Below, in pieces: positions 8,584 through 17,092 of a stretch of DNA of 32,478 nucleotides (positions are counted from its first letter, which is position 1; each line of letters opens with the position of its first letter). This DNA comes from Ardenticatenia bacterium (lineage in GTDB: Bacteria; Chloroflexota; Anaerolineae; Ardenticatenales; Ardenticatenaceae). The notes below the pieces were generated by a model that was given only the letters and a program-made list of their open reading frames with translations, was not told the DNA's origin and made no database searches. The stretch lies in the NCBI GenBank assembly GCA_030949995.1, contig JAUZRY010000055.1, forward strand, positions 1 to 32,478, given 5' to 3'. A program made the position numbers and the translations under genes.

Positions 8584-9331
8584 GGTGAGGCCTCCTCGCG
8601 TTGCCAGATCGCCTCGGTGCGGGCTGGCACATGGCATTGCAAGCAGTTCTCTGCGCTCCAGGTGGTCCACGCGAATCTCCTCCGGCGCGGCCGGTCCCAC
8701 GTGACATGCGGCGCCAGTTCTCGCGCATTTGGGGCACGATCTCGTGGGGGACCGGCGGCGGCGCGCCGCCGTCAAAGGCCGGCTCTGGCAGCGCAGGCGG
8801 AGGTGCCGCGACGAACTCGTTCTGGCCGAATAACTCCGTGTCTTGGGCTGGCACGTGACATTGGGTGCAGCTTGTCAGTTCCGGGTGGGGCGCGACGGGC
8901 GCGTAGGCGTCCATGGGAGGAACGTAGCCGCCCGTTTCGTGGCACTGGAGACAGTCAGCACCACCTGTGCTCATGGGGTTCTCCACATCGTGGGGCACCC
9001 ACGGGGGCGCTCCCGGAAAGGTGCGGCGGGCGTAGTATGTCGCCAAGGTGCGCTCCTTGCCGGCCACAGGAGTGGAGGCCAAGTAGGAGCGCATCAGCTC
9101 CAAGGAGTAGAGGCTTCCGGCTTCCACATGTTGCCTGGCCGGCGCCGCCGACTCGGCCGACTTGTGTGGCGGATCCAGTGCGGTGGTGGTCTGGGCGGCG
9201 AGCCAACTGGTGCCGAGGACATACGCGGTGACGGCCATCAGCACCACGGCCAGGCCAATGGAAATCAGGCGGTATTCTGTCCGCAGCCAGTGTGAGGTGT
9301 TCTCCGGTGGGGGTGGGTGAGCGGCGTTCAT
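8580..9331 (-). CDS. napB: NapB-like nitrate reductase cytochrome subunit, tetraheme
   Basis: This is the electron-donating cytochrome of the nitrate reductase, about 249 residues once two extra bases are removed. Residues 21-45 form a membrane anchor or signal. Heme 1 is CLQCH (127-131) and heme 2 is CTQCHVPAQDTELFGQNEF (155 onward), the latter being the NapB signature. NapB normally has just these two hemes. Here the frame-corrected C-terminus continues MRENCAACHVGPAAPEEIRV and then SAENCLQCHVPARTEA, adding two more CxxCH sites and a second CLQCHVP block, like a repeated NapB module. The extra bases lie at 8714-8715 and 8661-8662, both doubled C or G. Without correction hemes 3 and 4 are lost. 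It overlaps napA and the next gene by ATGA. Confidence 0.75.
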
Positions 9332-11667
9332 GACGATACCCTCTCAACACGCACGGCGCACTTTTTGTAGTCGGGCTCCTTGGAGAGCGGGCAGAATGCG
9401 TCCAGCGTGACCTCGTTGATGAGCATGGTCTCGTCGAAGAAGGGCACGAAGACCATCCCGCGGGCGGGCAGCCCCCGGAAGTTGACGGCTGCCGGCAGCA
9501 CAATTTCCCCCCGCCGGCTAACCACCCGCACCACATCGCCGTGGCGGATGCCCAACTCCCGGGCATCGTCGGGGTGGAGCTCCACGTAGGCGTGGGGCAT
9601 GGAGCGGTGGAGCACGGGGATGCGGCGGGTCATACTGCCCGTGTGCCAGTGTTCCAACACGCGCCCCGTGCTCAGCCAGAAGGGATACTCTTCGTCAGGG
9701 ACCTCAGCAGGGGGCTCGTAGGGACGGAAGATGAGCCACGCTTTGCCGTCGGGCTTGCCGTAGAAGTAGAAATCCTGCGATTTCTCGGCCGCCACGGGGT
9801 CATATTTGGCATTGTAACGCCAGAGGGTTTCCTTACCGTTCACGAACGGCCACATCACACCTGGTCGCCGCTTCAATTCCTCGTAGGGGGCCATGTTGTG
9901 CTTGGGGTTGGCGTGAAATTGGCGATATTCCTCCCAGACGGCGCGCACGTGCTCTTCCTCGCTCCAAGGGAACCACTTCTCATAGCCCAGCCGGCGGGCC
10001 ACCTCGATCAATTGCCACGAGTCGCTCATGGCCTCGCCGGGCGGCTCCACCATCTTGTTCCAGTGTTGGGTGCGCCGCTCCGAGTTGCCGAAGAAGCCCT
10101 CCCGTTCGATCCACATGGCCGAGGGCAAAATCACATCGGCCACGTCGGTGGTGGGGGTGAAGTACACGTCTGAGACGACGATGAAGCGCCCGTCCTTAAG
10201 CGCACCGTCCCTGTAGCGGCGCAGCTTGGGCAAGGAGACCATTGGGTTGGTCACTTGGATCCACATGAAGCGGATTTCGCCCCGGTCGAGGGCGCGAAAC
10301 ATTTCCACAGTGTGGTAGGTGGGCGTGTCGGGGATCTGCTCCACGGGTACGTCCCAAATCTCCGCTGCCTGCTTGCGGGCCTTCTCGCTGGTCACCGGTC
10401 CGCCGGGCAGACGTTGGGTGAGGGTTCCCACCTCGCGCACGGTGCCACAGGCGCTGGGCTGCCCCGTGAGGGAGAAGGGGCTGTTGCCTGGCTCGGAAAT
10501 TTTGCCCGTCAGCAGGTGGATGTTGTAGATGAGGTTGTTCATCCACGTGCCGCGCACGTGCTGGTTGACGCCCATGCACCAGAAAGTGGTGACTTTCTTG
10601 TTCGGGTCACCGTAGAGCGCCGCCAGAAACTTGATGTCCTCCACGGGCACGCCGGACATGGCCGAGACCTTTTCCGGCGTGTAGTCCTGAAGGTACTCCA
10701 CGTACTCCTCGAAGGCGATGTCAGTGAGCTCGTCCTTGAATGTGAAGTTGTCTTCCAGGCCGTACCCGATGTTGGTTTTCCCCTTCTTGAAGGCCACATG
10801 CCTGCGCACGAACTCCTCATTCACCCAGCCGTTGCGCACGATCTCGTAACAAATAGCGTTGGCCAGGGCCAGGTCACTCTGTGGCGCCATGAGGATTGCC
10901 TTGTCGGCCGCCACGCTGGTGCGGGTAGTGCGCGTGGCGATGTCCACGATCTTGACGTGAGGGCGCAGGCGACGCTGCTCCAACATGCGGGAGAAGAGCA
11001 CGGGGTGCATCTCCGCCATGTTGTTGCCCCAAAGGATGAACACGTCAGCGTGGTCGATGTCGGCGTAGTTGCCCATGGGCTCGTCCAAGCCGAAGGCCGT
11101 TAGGAACCCCACCACGGCGCTGGCCATGCAGAGGCGGGCGTTGGCCTCCACGTTGTTCGTGCCGATCAATCCCTTGAAGAGCTTGACGGCCACGTATCCG
11201 TCGGGAATAGTCCATTGGCCGGAGCCGTAGATGGCCACAGCGTCCTTGCCGTGCTGGTCGATGGTCTCCTTCATGTTCTGGGCCACGATGTCGAGCGCCT
11301 CTTGCACGGGAACGGGCTCCAGCTTGCCGTTGCGTCGCACGTAAGCGGTGGTGAGGCGGTCTTGACCGTAGAGGGCCAGAATGGCGTGATAGCCCTTCAC
11401 GCAGGCCAAGCCCTTGTTGACGGGCGAGTCGGGGTCGCCTTTGACGGCTACGGCCCGGCCGTTGCGCACGCCGATGAGCAGCCCACAGCCGACTCCGCAG
11501 AAGCGGCAGGGGGCCTTGTCCCACACGATATCGTCTTGGGCCGTGGGCGCGGCTTCGCCTCCGGCCAGAAATGTGCGCGCGAAGGTGATGTCCGGGGCCA
11601 GCGCCGTGGCAGCGGTGACGGCCGCCGCGCCGGCCATGCGCTTCAGGAACTGGCGACGGGTCAGCAT
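9328..11667 (-). CDS. napA: periplasmic-type nitrate reductase catalytic subunit
   Basis: This molybdenum bis-MGD enzyme reduces nitrate to nitrite on the outer side of the membrane. It has 779 residues and no frame break. The twin-arginine signal is TRRQFLKRMAGAAAVTAATALA. The [4Fe-4S] cluster ligands are Cys54, Cys57, Cys61 (CRFCGVGC) and Cys89 (LACVKG). The molybdenum ligand is most likely Cys180 in EANARLCMASAVVGF, where NapA has its cysteine. Other NapA hallmarks are WGNNMAEMHPVLFSR, NIHLLTGKISEPGNSPFSLTGQPSACGT and the C-terminal WHTGSMTRRIP. The start is the ATG at 11667, preceded by GAGGAGGA; an upstream GTG-type start would lie inside napD. It overlaps napD by seven bases and napB by four. 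Confidence 0.95.
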   Translation of the reverse strand: MLTRRQFLKRMAGAAAVTAATALAPDITFARTFLAGGEAAPTAQDDIVWDKAPCRFCGVGCGLLIGVRNGRAVAVKGDPDSPVNKGLACVKGYHAILALYGQDRLTTAYVRRNGKLEPVPVQEALDIVAQNMKETIDQHGKDAVAIYGSGQWTIPDGYVAVKLFKGLIGTNNVEANARLCMASAVVGFLTAFGLDEPMGNYADIDHADVFILWGNNMAEMHPVLFSRMLEQRRLRPHVKIVDIATRTTRTSVAADKAILMAPQSDLALANAICYEIVRNGWVNEEFVRRHVAFKKGKTNIGYGLEDNFTFKDELTDIAFEEYVEYLQDYTPEKVSAMSGVPVEDIKFLAALYGDPNKKVTTFWCMGVNQHVRGTWMNNLIYNIHLLTGKISEPGNSPFSLTGQPSACGTVREVGTLTQRLPGGPVTSEKARKQAAEIWDVPVEQIPDTPTYHTVEMFRALDRGEIRFMWIQVTNPMVSLPKLRRYRDGALKDGRFIVVSDVYFTPTTDVADVILPSAMWIEREGFFGNSERRTQHWNKMVEPPGEAMSDSWQLIEVARRLGYEKWFPWSEEEHVRAVWEEYRQFHANPKHNMAPYEELKRRPGVMWPFVNGKETLWRYNAKYDPVAAEKSQDFYFYGKPDGKAWLIFRPYEPPAEVPDEEYPFWLSTGRVLEHWHTGSMTRRIPVLHRSMPHAYVELHPDDARELGIRHGDVVRVVSRRGEIVLPAAVNFRGLPARGMVFVPFFDETMLINEVTLDAFCPLSKEPDYKKCAVRVERVSS

Positions 11668-11906
11668 GATTCCTCCTCCTCGTCCCGATAGGCGGCCACC
11701 AGCGCCAGACATTGGATGCTCTCGATGCCCAACAGGCGCTGTTCGAGGGCTTTTTCGGCCTGCTCGTTAGGGGTGTCAGTGATGAGGATGAACAGGTGAC
11801 GGTTGGTGGCGGGGATCAGTTCACATTCGGGCATGGCGCGCAGGGTGCGTGCCAGCTCGGCGGCTTTGCCGGCCACGGGATACACTAAGTAGCTCTTGAC
11901 AGGCAT
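11661..11906 (-). CDS. napD: NapA maturation chaperone NapD
   Basis: This 81-residue cytoplasmic ferredoxin-fold chaperone should bind the Tat signal of NapA until cofactor insertion is complete. The sequence pattern KSYLVYPVAGKAAELARTL, then CELIPATNRHLFILITDT, then GIESIQCLALVAAYRDEE follows the beta-alpha-beta repeats of NapD, and the length is typical. The start is the ATG at 11906 with GGAGG seven bases upstream. It is the first gene of the Nap operon, and its end overlaps the napA start, so the chaperone is made just ahead of its client. Confidence 0.85.
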   Translation of the reverse strand: MPVKSYLVYPVAGKAAELARTLRAMPECELIPATNRHLFILITDTPNEQAEKALEQRLLGIESIQCLALVAAYRDEEEESC

Positions 11907-12033
11907 GGGACCTCCTGCTGCTGAGCACGTGCGCACAGGTGAGACCTACAGGCTTGGCCTGCGCGCGCGGATTGCTCAGGGACACGAACACGCTGGGTTC
12001 AGTCCTATTCTCGACTCGGGGCTTCCTTTCTTC

Positions 12034-12049
12034 TTTGCGCCAGCGCAAA
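12034..12049. promoter_or_regulatory. candidate operator upstream of nap
   Basis: TTTGCGC and GCGCAAA form a perfect 7-base inverted repeat around a two-base CA centre. It lies about 130 bases upstream of the napD start. The size and symmetry are those of a dimeric regulator site, and the TTTGCG half-site resembles those of CRP/FNR-family nitrogen-oxide regulators. No regulator gene is in the window, so the assignment is inference. Confidence 0.45.
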
Positions 12050-12148
12050 CTTCTCTGGCCGAGTGACAGATGGCGGTGGAACAGATGCTTGATGTCATGA
12101 AACCGTGGGCGATGAAGGGCCCATGGGGTTGGAAGGCGTGTGGAAAGA

Positions 12149-12182
12149 CACGCTCCCGCAGGGGGCTATCTGCGGGAGTGTG
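12149..12182 (-). terminator. intrinsic terminator of tig-clpP-clpX
   Basis: Thirteen-base arms (12149-12161 and 12170-12182) pair with one G-U-type mismatch around an 8-base loop. On the minus strand the hairpin is followed by TCTTTCC. It lies ~40 bases past the frame-corrected clpX stop at 12223, which supports that stop rather than the uncorrected one at 12381. Confidence 0.75.
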
Positions 12183-12222
12183 GATGGCGGGGAGGTGGAA
12201 TCGGTGGCGTTGGGCTCAGGAG

Positions 12223-13532
12223 TCAGGCAGCCCGTTCAAATTCGAAGGGCACCGGGTTGCCCGCGCGGTCGAAGAGGAGAGGAGGTGCTTCACCGTTGAT
12301 GGTGTCGGCGGTGATCTCCACACGCCAGACATCGCTGCGCGAGGGAATCTCGTACATGATGTCCAGCAACACGCTCTCGATCACGGTGCGCAGGGCTCGG
12401 GCGCCCGTCTTGTAGGCCAGAGCCCGCCGGGCCGCAGCGTGGAGGCCTCCTCGCGGAAGATCAGCTCCACCTGGTCCATGCGGAAGAGCTTCTGGTATTG
12501 CTTGACCAGGGCATTCTTCGGCTCCGTGAGAATGCGCACGAGCGTGGCCTCGTCGAGGGGGTCCACGCTGGTGACCACGGGCAGGCGCCCCACCAGCTCG
12601 GGGATCATGCCGTATTTCATGAGGTCTTCGGCGGTCACCTGGCGCAATAGCTCGGCGGTGGAGAGCTCTTGGCGTCGGTCCTGGCCGTGACCGGGCACTT
12701 TGAAGCCCATCTGTCCACGGGTGCTCATGCGCTGGGCCATAATCTGCTCCAACCCGTCAAAGGCGCCGCCACAGATGAAAAGGATGTTGGTGGTGTCGAG
12801 CTGGATAAAATCCTGGTGAGGATGTTTGCGCCCTCCTTGGGGTGGGACGTTGGCCACTGTGCCCTCGATGATCTTGAGCAGGGCCTGTTGCACCCCTTCG
12901 CCGCTCACGTCCCGTGTGATGCTGGGGTTGTCGCCCGACTTGCGGGCCGTCTTGTCAATCTCGTCGATGTAGACAATGCCCCGTTCAGCCCGGGCCAAGT
13001 CGAAGTCGGCTGCTTGGATGAGGTGGAGCAGGATGTTCTCCACGTCCTCGCCCACGTACCCGGCCTCGGTCAGGGCGGTGGCGTCGGCGATGCAGAAGGG
13101 CACGTCGAGGATGCGGGCCAGGGTTTGGGCCAACAGCGTCTTGCCACACCCGGTGGGGCCGATCAGGAGGATGTTGGACTTCTGGAGCTCCACCTCGTCG
13201 TAGTCGTCGGCGTAGAAGATGCGCTTGTAGTGATTGTAGACGGCCACGGAGAGGACTTTCTTAGCCCGCTCCTGGCCGATGACATAGTGGTTGAGGCGTT
13301 CGTAAATTTCCTTGGGTGGAGGCAGGCGCTGGGGCAGGGACCCAAACGATGGGGCTGCCGGCTGGCGCCGGATAGCCGGGGTTTCCTCCTCCAGGATTTC
13401 CTTGCAGAGGTCCACACACTCGTCGCAGATGAAGACAGAAGTGGGGCCCGCGATGAGCCGGTTGACCTCAGCCTGGTCCCGGTTGCAGAACGAGCACTGC
13501 TGTCCGCTGCCGCGCCTGGTTTTACGTGACAT
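12223..13532 (-). CDS. clpX: ATP-dependent protease ATPase subunit ClpX
   Basis: ClpX is the hexameric AAA+ unfoldase that recognises tagged or misfolded proteins and feeds them to ClpP. The N-terminal zinc finger has Cys13, Cys16, Cys36 and Cys39 (CSFC, CDEC). Walker A is GPTGCGKT (125-132) and Walker B is IVYIDEID; the GYVGEDVEN pore-loop region is present. The frame breaks at 12444-12445, where restoring one base of a G run gives [24 protein letters not shown] and then a normal ClpX C-terminus ending in a TGA at 12223 (436 aa). An indispensable enzyme with all domains intact on both sides of the break is unlikely to be a pseudogene. Its start overlaps clpP by 11 bases. Confidence 0.93.
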
Positions 13533-14148
13533 CCCGATGTTCCTCCTCGAAGGTTAGCACTTCGTCAACGATGCCGTATGCCTTGGCCGCCTGGGCGTCC
13601 AAGTAAAAATCCCGGTCGGTGTCGCGCTCGATGCGCTCCAAAGGTTGGCCGGTGGTGTGGGCCAGAATGTGGTTGAGCCTAGCGCGCAGGCGCAAGATTT
13701 CCCGAGCCTGGATCTCGATCTCGGCCGCTTGCCCTTGAGCGCCTCCCAGCGGCTGGTGCATGTGGATCGTGGCATTGGGCAGGGCGTACCGCCGGCCCTT
13801 GGTGCCGCTGGCCAGAAGGACAGTGCCCATGCTGGCCGTGAGACCAACAGCAATGGTGGAAACTGGCGCGTCAAGGAGCTGGAGGGTATCGTAGATGGCC
13901 AACCCGGCGTACACGGAGCCGCCGGGGCTGTTGATGTAGAGCTGAATTTCCCGCTCGGGGTTCTCGCGGTTGAGGTAGAGCAATTGGGCAATCACCAGGT
14001 TGGCCACTTGGTCGGTAATAGGCGTTCCCAAGAAGACGATGCGTTCCTTGAGCAGCAGCGAGTAAATGTCATAGGCCCGTTCACCGCGCCCTGTTGTCTC
14101 AATGACCATGGGGATAAGGGCGCTTTGCGACGTCAACACTTCCTTCAT
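13522..14148 (-). CDS. clpP: ATP-dependent Clp protease proteolytic subunit
   Basis: ClpP is the serine protease chamber that degrades substrates unfolded by ClpX. With the ATG at 14148 it has 208 residues, normal for the family; a GTG at 14160 would add four. The catalytic triad sits at the canonical spacings: Ser106 (TASMG), His131 (HMHQPLGG) and Asp180. The nucleophile loop reads GLTASMG where most ClpPs have GQAASMG, a conservative variation. [17 protein letters not shown] is the usual substrate-groove signature. AGAGGTG lies upstream of the ATG. The gene lies between tig and clpX, the classic order. Confidence 0.93.
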   Translation of the reverse strand: MKEVLTSQSALIPMVIETTGRGERAYDIYSLLLKERIVFLGTPITDQVANLVIAQLLYLNRENPEREIQLYINSPGGSVYAGLAIYDTLQLLDAPVSTIAVGLTASMGTVLLASGTKGRRYALPNATIHMHQPLGGAQGQAAEIEIQAREILRLRARLNHILAHTTGQPLERIERDTDRDFYLDAQAAKAYGIVDEVLTFEEEHRDVT

Positions 14149-14310
14149 GGCTGCTTTCACCTCTGGCGGCCAGAAGAGGACAGGGGAAAGTGGCTCACAT
14201 TGTGGCCTTCCCTGTCAATCTGACACTTCGGCTTCGGCGGACATGTGGTGAAACTACCTCATTTTGTCCTGAAGCTCTCAAAAGCACAAATTCCCTCGTG
14301 TTTCGTCCGC

Positions 14311-15880
14311 TCATTCATTCGGTTGATGCTGAGCTTGGACGTGATCCTCCTCGTTGCTCTCCGCCGCTTCCTGTTCTGCCTCTGAGGGGCTCTCCGCCGT
14401 GTGTGTGCGATCGCCCTCGTCCTCTTCTCCCTCCTCATCCTGAGTGTGGAGGTGTTCCTGCATCTGGGCGGCAATTTCCTCTTCGGGCAGCGGCGGCTGC
14501 GGCTCTCCGGTCACCTCTTCTGCCAAGTGCTTGAGGGCTTTGCGCAGGACAGCAAGGGTCGTGTAGTACAATTGAGCTTCTTCCAACTCAGTTTGGTCGG
14601 CAAAATCATCCGGCGTCATGTTGGTTTCGAGGATTAAGAGGGCGAGGCTCTCCCACGGGGAGACGGTGATGTTTCGTGACCGGATGTAGTGCTGGAGGAC
14701 GACGGTGTTCTTGAACTCCGCCTCAACCCGTTCCTTCACTTCCCGGTAATACTCGTCGTAGGAGATGTCTCTGCGCGCCAGATACTCCTCAAGGGTTATG
14801 CCCTGGGCCTGGAGCTGTGCCCTGGACCGTTCGATCACTTGCTGAGCTCGTTTCTCAATGATGCGGGGCGAATACTCCACCGTGCTGATCTCGACCAACT
14901 TGGAGAGAACTTCTGCGTGAAGACGCTCGGTGATGTGCCGTTCGGCCGAGACCTCAATTCCAGTGCGCACGGTGTTGTACAACTCCTCAAATGTCTCAAA
15001 ATCGCCCACCATCTGGGCCAATTCGTCATCAAGGGCCGGCAGGACGGGCTTCTTCACGTCCTTCAGCGTCACCTGGTAGAGCACCGTTCGGCCGGCGATC
15101 TCCTGGGAGGGCCAATCCTCAGGATACGCGATGTTGAACTCCCTGGTTTGGCCCCGCGCTCATGCCCACCACGTGGCTCCAGAAACGCTCGGGCGGGGAT
15201 GCCGGCGTCTCTTGGCCGGCGACAAGGATGGGAGAGGAGGGCTGGGCCTCCTCCTCGTCCTCTTCCTCCTCGTCGCGTTCGAGGCGCACCTCGACGTTTT
15301 CCTCGTCGATGACCACGTCGCCGGTCAGGAGTCGCCCCTGAATGTCCACGGTGACGAGGTCACCGTACTCGGCCGGGCCGCTGGTGGGAATCCACGTGGC
15401 ATGTTGTTCGCGCAGCAACGAGAGCACACGGTCAATGTGCTTTTCAACCTCCGATTGCTTCTCGCGCTCGCGCTCCTCGGCGCTTGTGTCCACCTCGATG
15501 GTGGAGACATCTCCCAACGTCACGCGGGGTTCGGCGGGCACCTTGATGGTGATTGTGATCTCGTCGCTTTGGCCGTCCAAGCCCTCGATTTGGGGCTCAT
15601 CGATCAAGTCCATGCTGAAGATGTCCTCGCTGTAGGGCTCGAGGGCCTTGGTGATCCAAGGCACGAAATTCTCCTCGACCACCTCGTGGAGCAGAGCCTG
15701 CTCGCCCCCCAAGTAACGCACAATCACCTGATAGGGCGCCTTTCCGGGACGAAAGCCGGGCACCCGCAATTCGCGGGCCAACTTCTTGGCCGCCTTGCGT
15801 TTGGCGGCCTGGAGTTCGTCGCGCCCGACGGTAATCGTGAAGATCAGCTCGCCGTCCTGATGGGTTCGTTCAACGTTCAA
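14311..15880 (-). CDS. tig: trigger factor (ribosome-associated chaperone)
   Basis: Trigger factor binds the ribosomal exit tunnel and shields nascent chains. The N-terminal ribosome-binding domain carries RELRVPGFRPGKAP, the family signature. A PPIase-like domain follows, then a helical C-terminal domain (SPRIIEKRAQQVIERSRAQL). The reading frame shifts at the CCCC at 15152-15155; dropping one base gives GMSAGQTREFNIAYPEDW and a protein of 522 residues. This is longer than usual because of two acidic stretches: one inside the PPIase region (DEEEEDEEE) and a ~45-residue Glu/Gln-rich tail. The start is a TTG at 15880, seven bases after AAGGAG. It heads the tig-clpP-clpX operon, which couples folding with degradation. 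Confidence 0.9.
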
Positions 15881-15908
15881 TGCAAGACTCCTTCTCGTTC
15901 GGTTTGCT

Positions 15909-15930
15909 GGAATTTCAAGGGAATTTCAAG
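15909..15930. repeat. 11-base perfect tandem duplication before tig
   Basis: GGAATTTCAAG is repeated exactly, head to tail, at 15909-15919 and 15920-15930. It lies 29-50 bases upstream of the tig start, within the probable leader. It could be a paired binding site or a slippage product. It is not a CIRCE element. Confidence 0.6.
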
Positions 15931-16149
15931 TTTCCCGGGCACGTGTACAACCACAGGCGCGGATGGCCTGTGAAAGGCGTCTGCCTCAATGTCTCCATCT
16001 GGTCCTGGGCTCCCATGGCTCTCTCGGCAGCTTCTTCGGCGAGGTTCCTGAGCACTTTGCGGCAAAACTACAACGGACGCGGAGGGCACAGCACCATGCG
16101 TGCACAATGAGCGCGGTATGTGGTGACTCCCCTCCTCTTCAAGTCGGTG

Positions 16150-16177
16150 ATTATACATGGTTTGGGAAGTGCGGCAA
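16150..16177 (-). promoter_or_regulatory. candidate promoter of tig-clpP-clpX
   Basis: On the minus strand TTGCCG (16177-16172) is followed by a 16-base spacer and a perfect TATAAT (16155-16150). Transcription would begin near 16143. It is the best leftward match in the gap. Confidence 0.5.
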
Positions 16178-16253
16178 ACCGATGAGCGTGTGTGATAGGG
16201 GAAGCGTTCGGGGAACTGCTGTCTGTGCGAGACACAGGCCGGGCAGAGCGGAG

Positions 16254-16282
16254 TTGCGCGTTCTACTCCCTCACAGTATAAT
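16254..16282 (+). promoter_or_regulatory. candidate promoter of the membrane-protein/HAD genes
   Basis: TTGCGC (16254-16259), a 17-base spacer and a perfect TATAAT (16277-16282) lie ~90 bases upstream of the ATG at 16374. The -35 box matches the consensus at only three positions; the -10 box is ideal. Confidence 0.55.
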
Positions 16283-16373
16283 CCGCCCCGGTCACATTAA
16301 CCCGACGGCCCCGGCCGAAGACAAGTGGGTGTCAGCGGTGAACCGCCACACGGAACACGCAAGGAGGGAGAAG

Positions 16374-16631
16374 ATGGCACAGGTGCGGTCGGTCTGGGCA
16401 CGCCTGAGTGGGCCGGCCAAAATAGGGCTCTCCTTCGCGCTGCTGGCCATTGTGCTCTCGCTTTTCGGCATTTTCCGCAACCCCGAGATTTCCGTCACCT
16501 GGCGCACCATCTTCGTGGCCGTGGTGATTGGTGGGGGGGTGTGGGGGCTTATTGCTTGGGCCATTGCCACAGCTATCGTGGACGTGGAAGAGGAGATCGA
16601 GGAGATCTCCCAGGACGGCAGCGAAGCGTAA
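16374..16631 (+). CDS. small two-helix membrane protein, function unknown
   Basis: This 85-residue protein has a positively charged start, two hydrophobic helices (about residues 18-36 and 46-67) separated by a short polar loop with RNPEISVTWRT, and an acidic tail DVEEEIEEISQDGSEA. Both ends are therefore likely to face the cytoplasm, with the acidic tail free to contact a partner. I do not recognise the family. The ATG follows AAGGAGGGAGAAG. Its TAA overlaps the next ATG by one base, so it is translationally coupled to another membrane protein. Confidence 0.7.
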   Translation: MAQVRSVWARLSGPAKIGLSFALLAIVLSLFGIFRNPEISVTWRTIFVAVVIGGGVWGLIAWAIATAIVDVEEEIEEISQDGSEA

Positions 16632-17047
16632 TGACAGCATCGTGGTGGCGACCCTTCTGGCTGGCCGGCCTCGTGGGGTTGCTGGTGGGTGGGGGGCTTT
16701 CCGTGGTCGCCTGGTGGGTGCCCGGCGTCCTGGGAAGGGTAGCCCTCCTGCGCCCGGATCTAGCCGGTGAGACAATCACGCGCCTCTTTCTCATCGCGCT
16801 GGGCCTCATCGTCGTGATGGAGATGCCGTTCATGCTGTTCGTCATGGTGCGGCTGGCCCGCGCGGGCACAGTGTCCGGGCCCTTGCTGGTGGCCACGCAC
16901 GGGCTCTACGTGGCCTTTCCCGGCGTCTACGCCCTGCTGGGGAGTGTGCTCACCCAACAGCGTTGGTGGGCCTGGCCAATGCTCTTCCTCTGTGCCATGC
17001 GCCTGGTGTTGAGCCTGCTGGCCCTCGCCGGCGTGTTGCGCACATGA
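16631..17047 (+). CDS. four-helix membrane protein, function unknown
   Basis: This 138-residue protein is almost entirely hydrophobic, with about four membrane helices near residues 7-32, 49-75, 83-107 and 112-135. It has no charged catalytic-looking motif and no family I can name. Its start overlaps the stop of the preceding small membrane protein (TAATG), so the two are probably made together and may interact. A NagD-like phosphatase gene follows 45 bases later. Confidence 0.65.
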   Translation: MTASWWRPFWLAGLVGLLVGGGLSVVAWWVPGVLGRVALLRPDLAGETITRLFLIALGLIVVMEMPFMLFVMVRLARAGTVSGPLLVATHGLYVAFPGVYALLGSVLTQQRWWAWPMLFLCAMRLVLSLLALAGVLRT

Positions 17048-17092
17048 TGCTGACCACCTGGGCGCCCTGTGCGCCCACGGCCTCTGAGTGGG

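Larger units (their letters stand above)
11907..12222. other. gap between clpX end and nap operon
   Basis: This 316-base gap holds the terminator of the tig-clp operon (12149-12182), a perfect 16-base palindromic element at 12034-12049 and, presumably, the leftward nap promoter. I cannot point to a convincing -35/-10 pair for nap, which would fit a promoter that depends on an activator. No gene is supported in the gap. Confidence 0.55.
15881..16373. other. divergent intergenic region, tig and small membrane gene
   Basis: This 493-base gap has a candidate promoter for each direction, leftward for tig (16150-16177) and rightward for the gene at 16374 (16254-16282), plus an 11-base tandem repeat next to the tig start. 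If the leftward promoter is right, tig has an unusually long leader of about 260 bases. No tRNA, other RNA gene or coding sequence could be supported in it. Confidence 0.55.

Noticed and set aside
9541-11103. Long plus-strand ORFs opposite napA
   Set aside because: They are antisense shadows of a strongly conserved gene, with no start signals.
12381-12460. ClpX ending early at 12381
   Set aside because: The other frame continues with a perfect ClpX C-terminus to 12223, and a terminator follows that stop.
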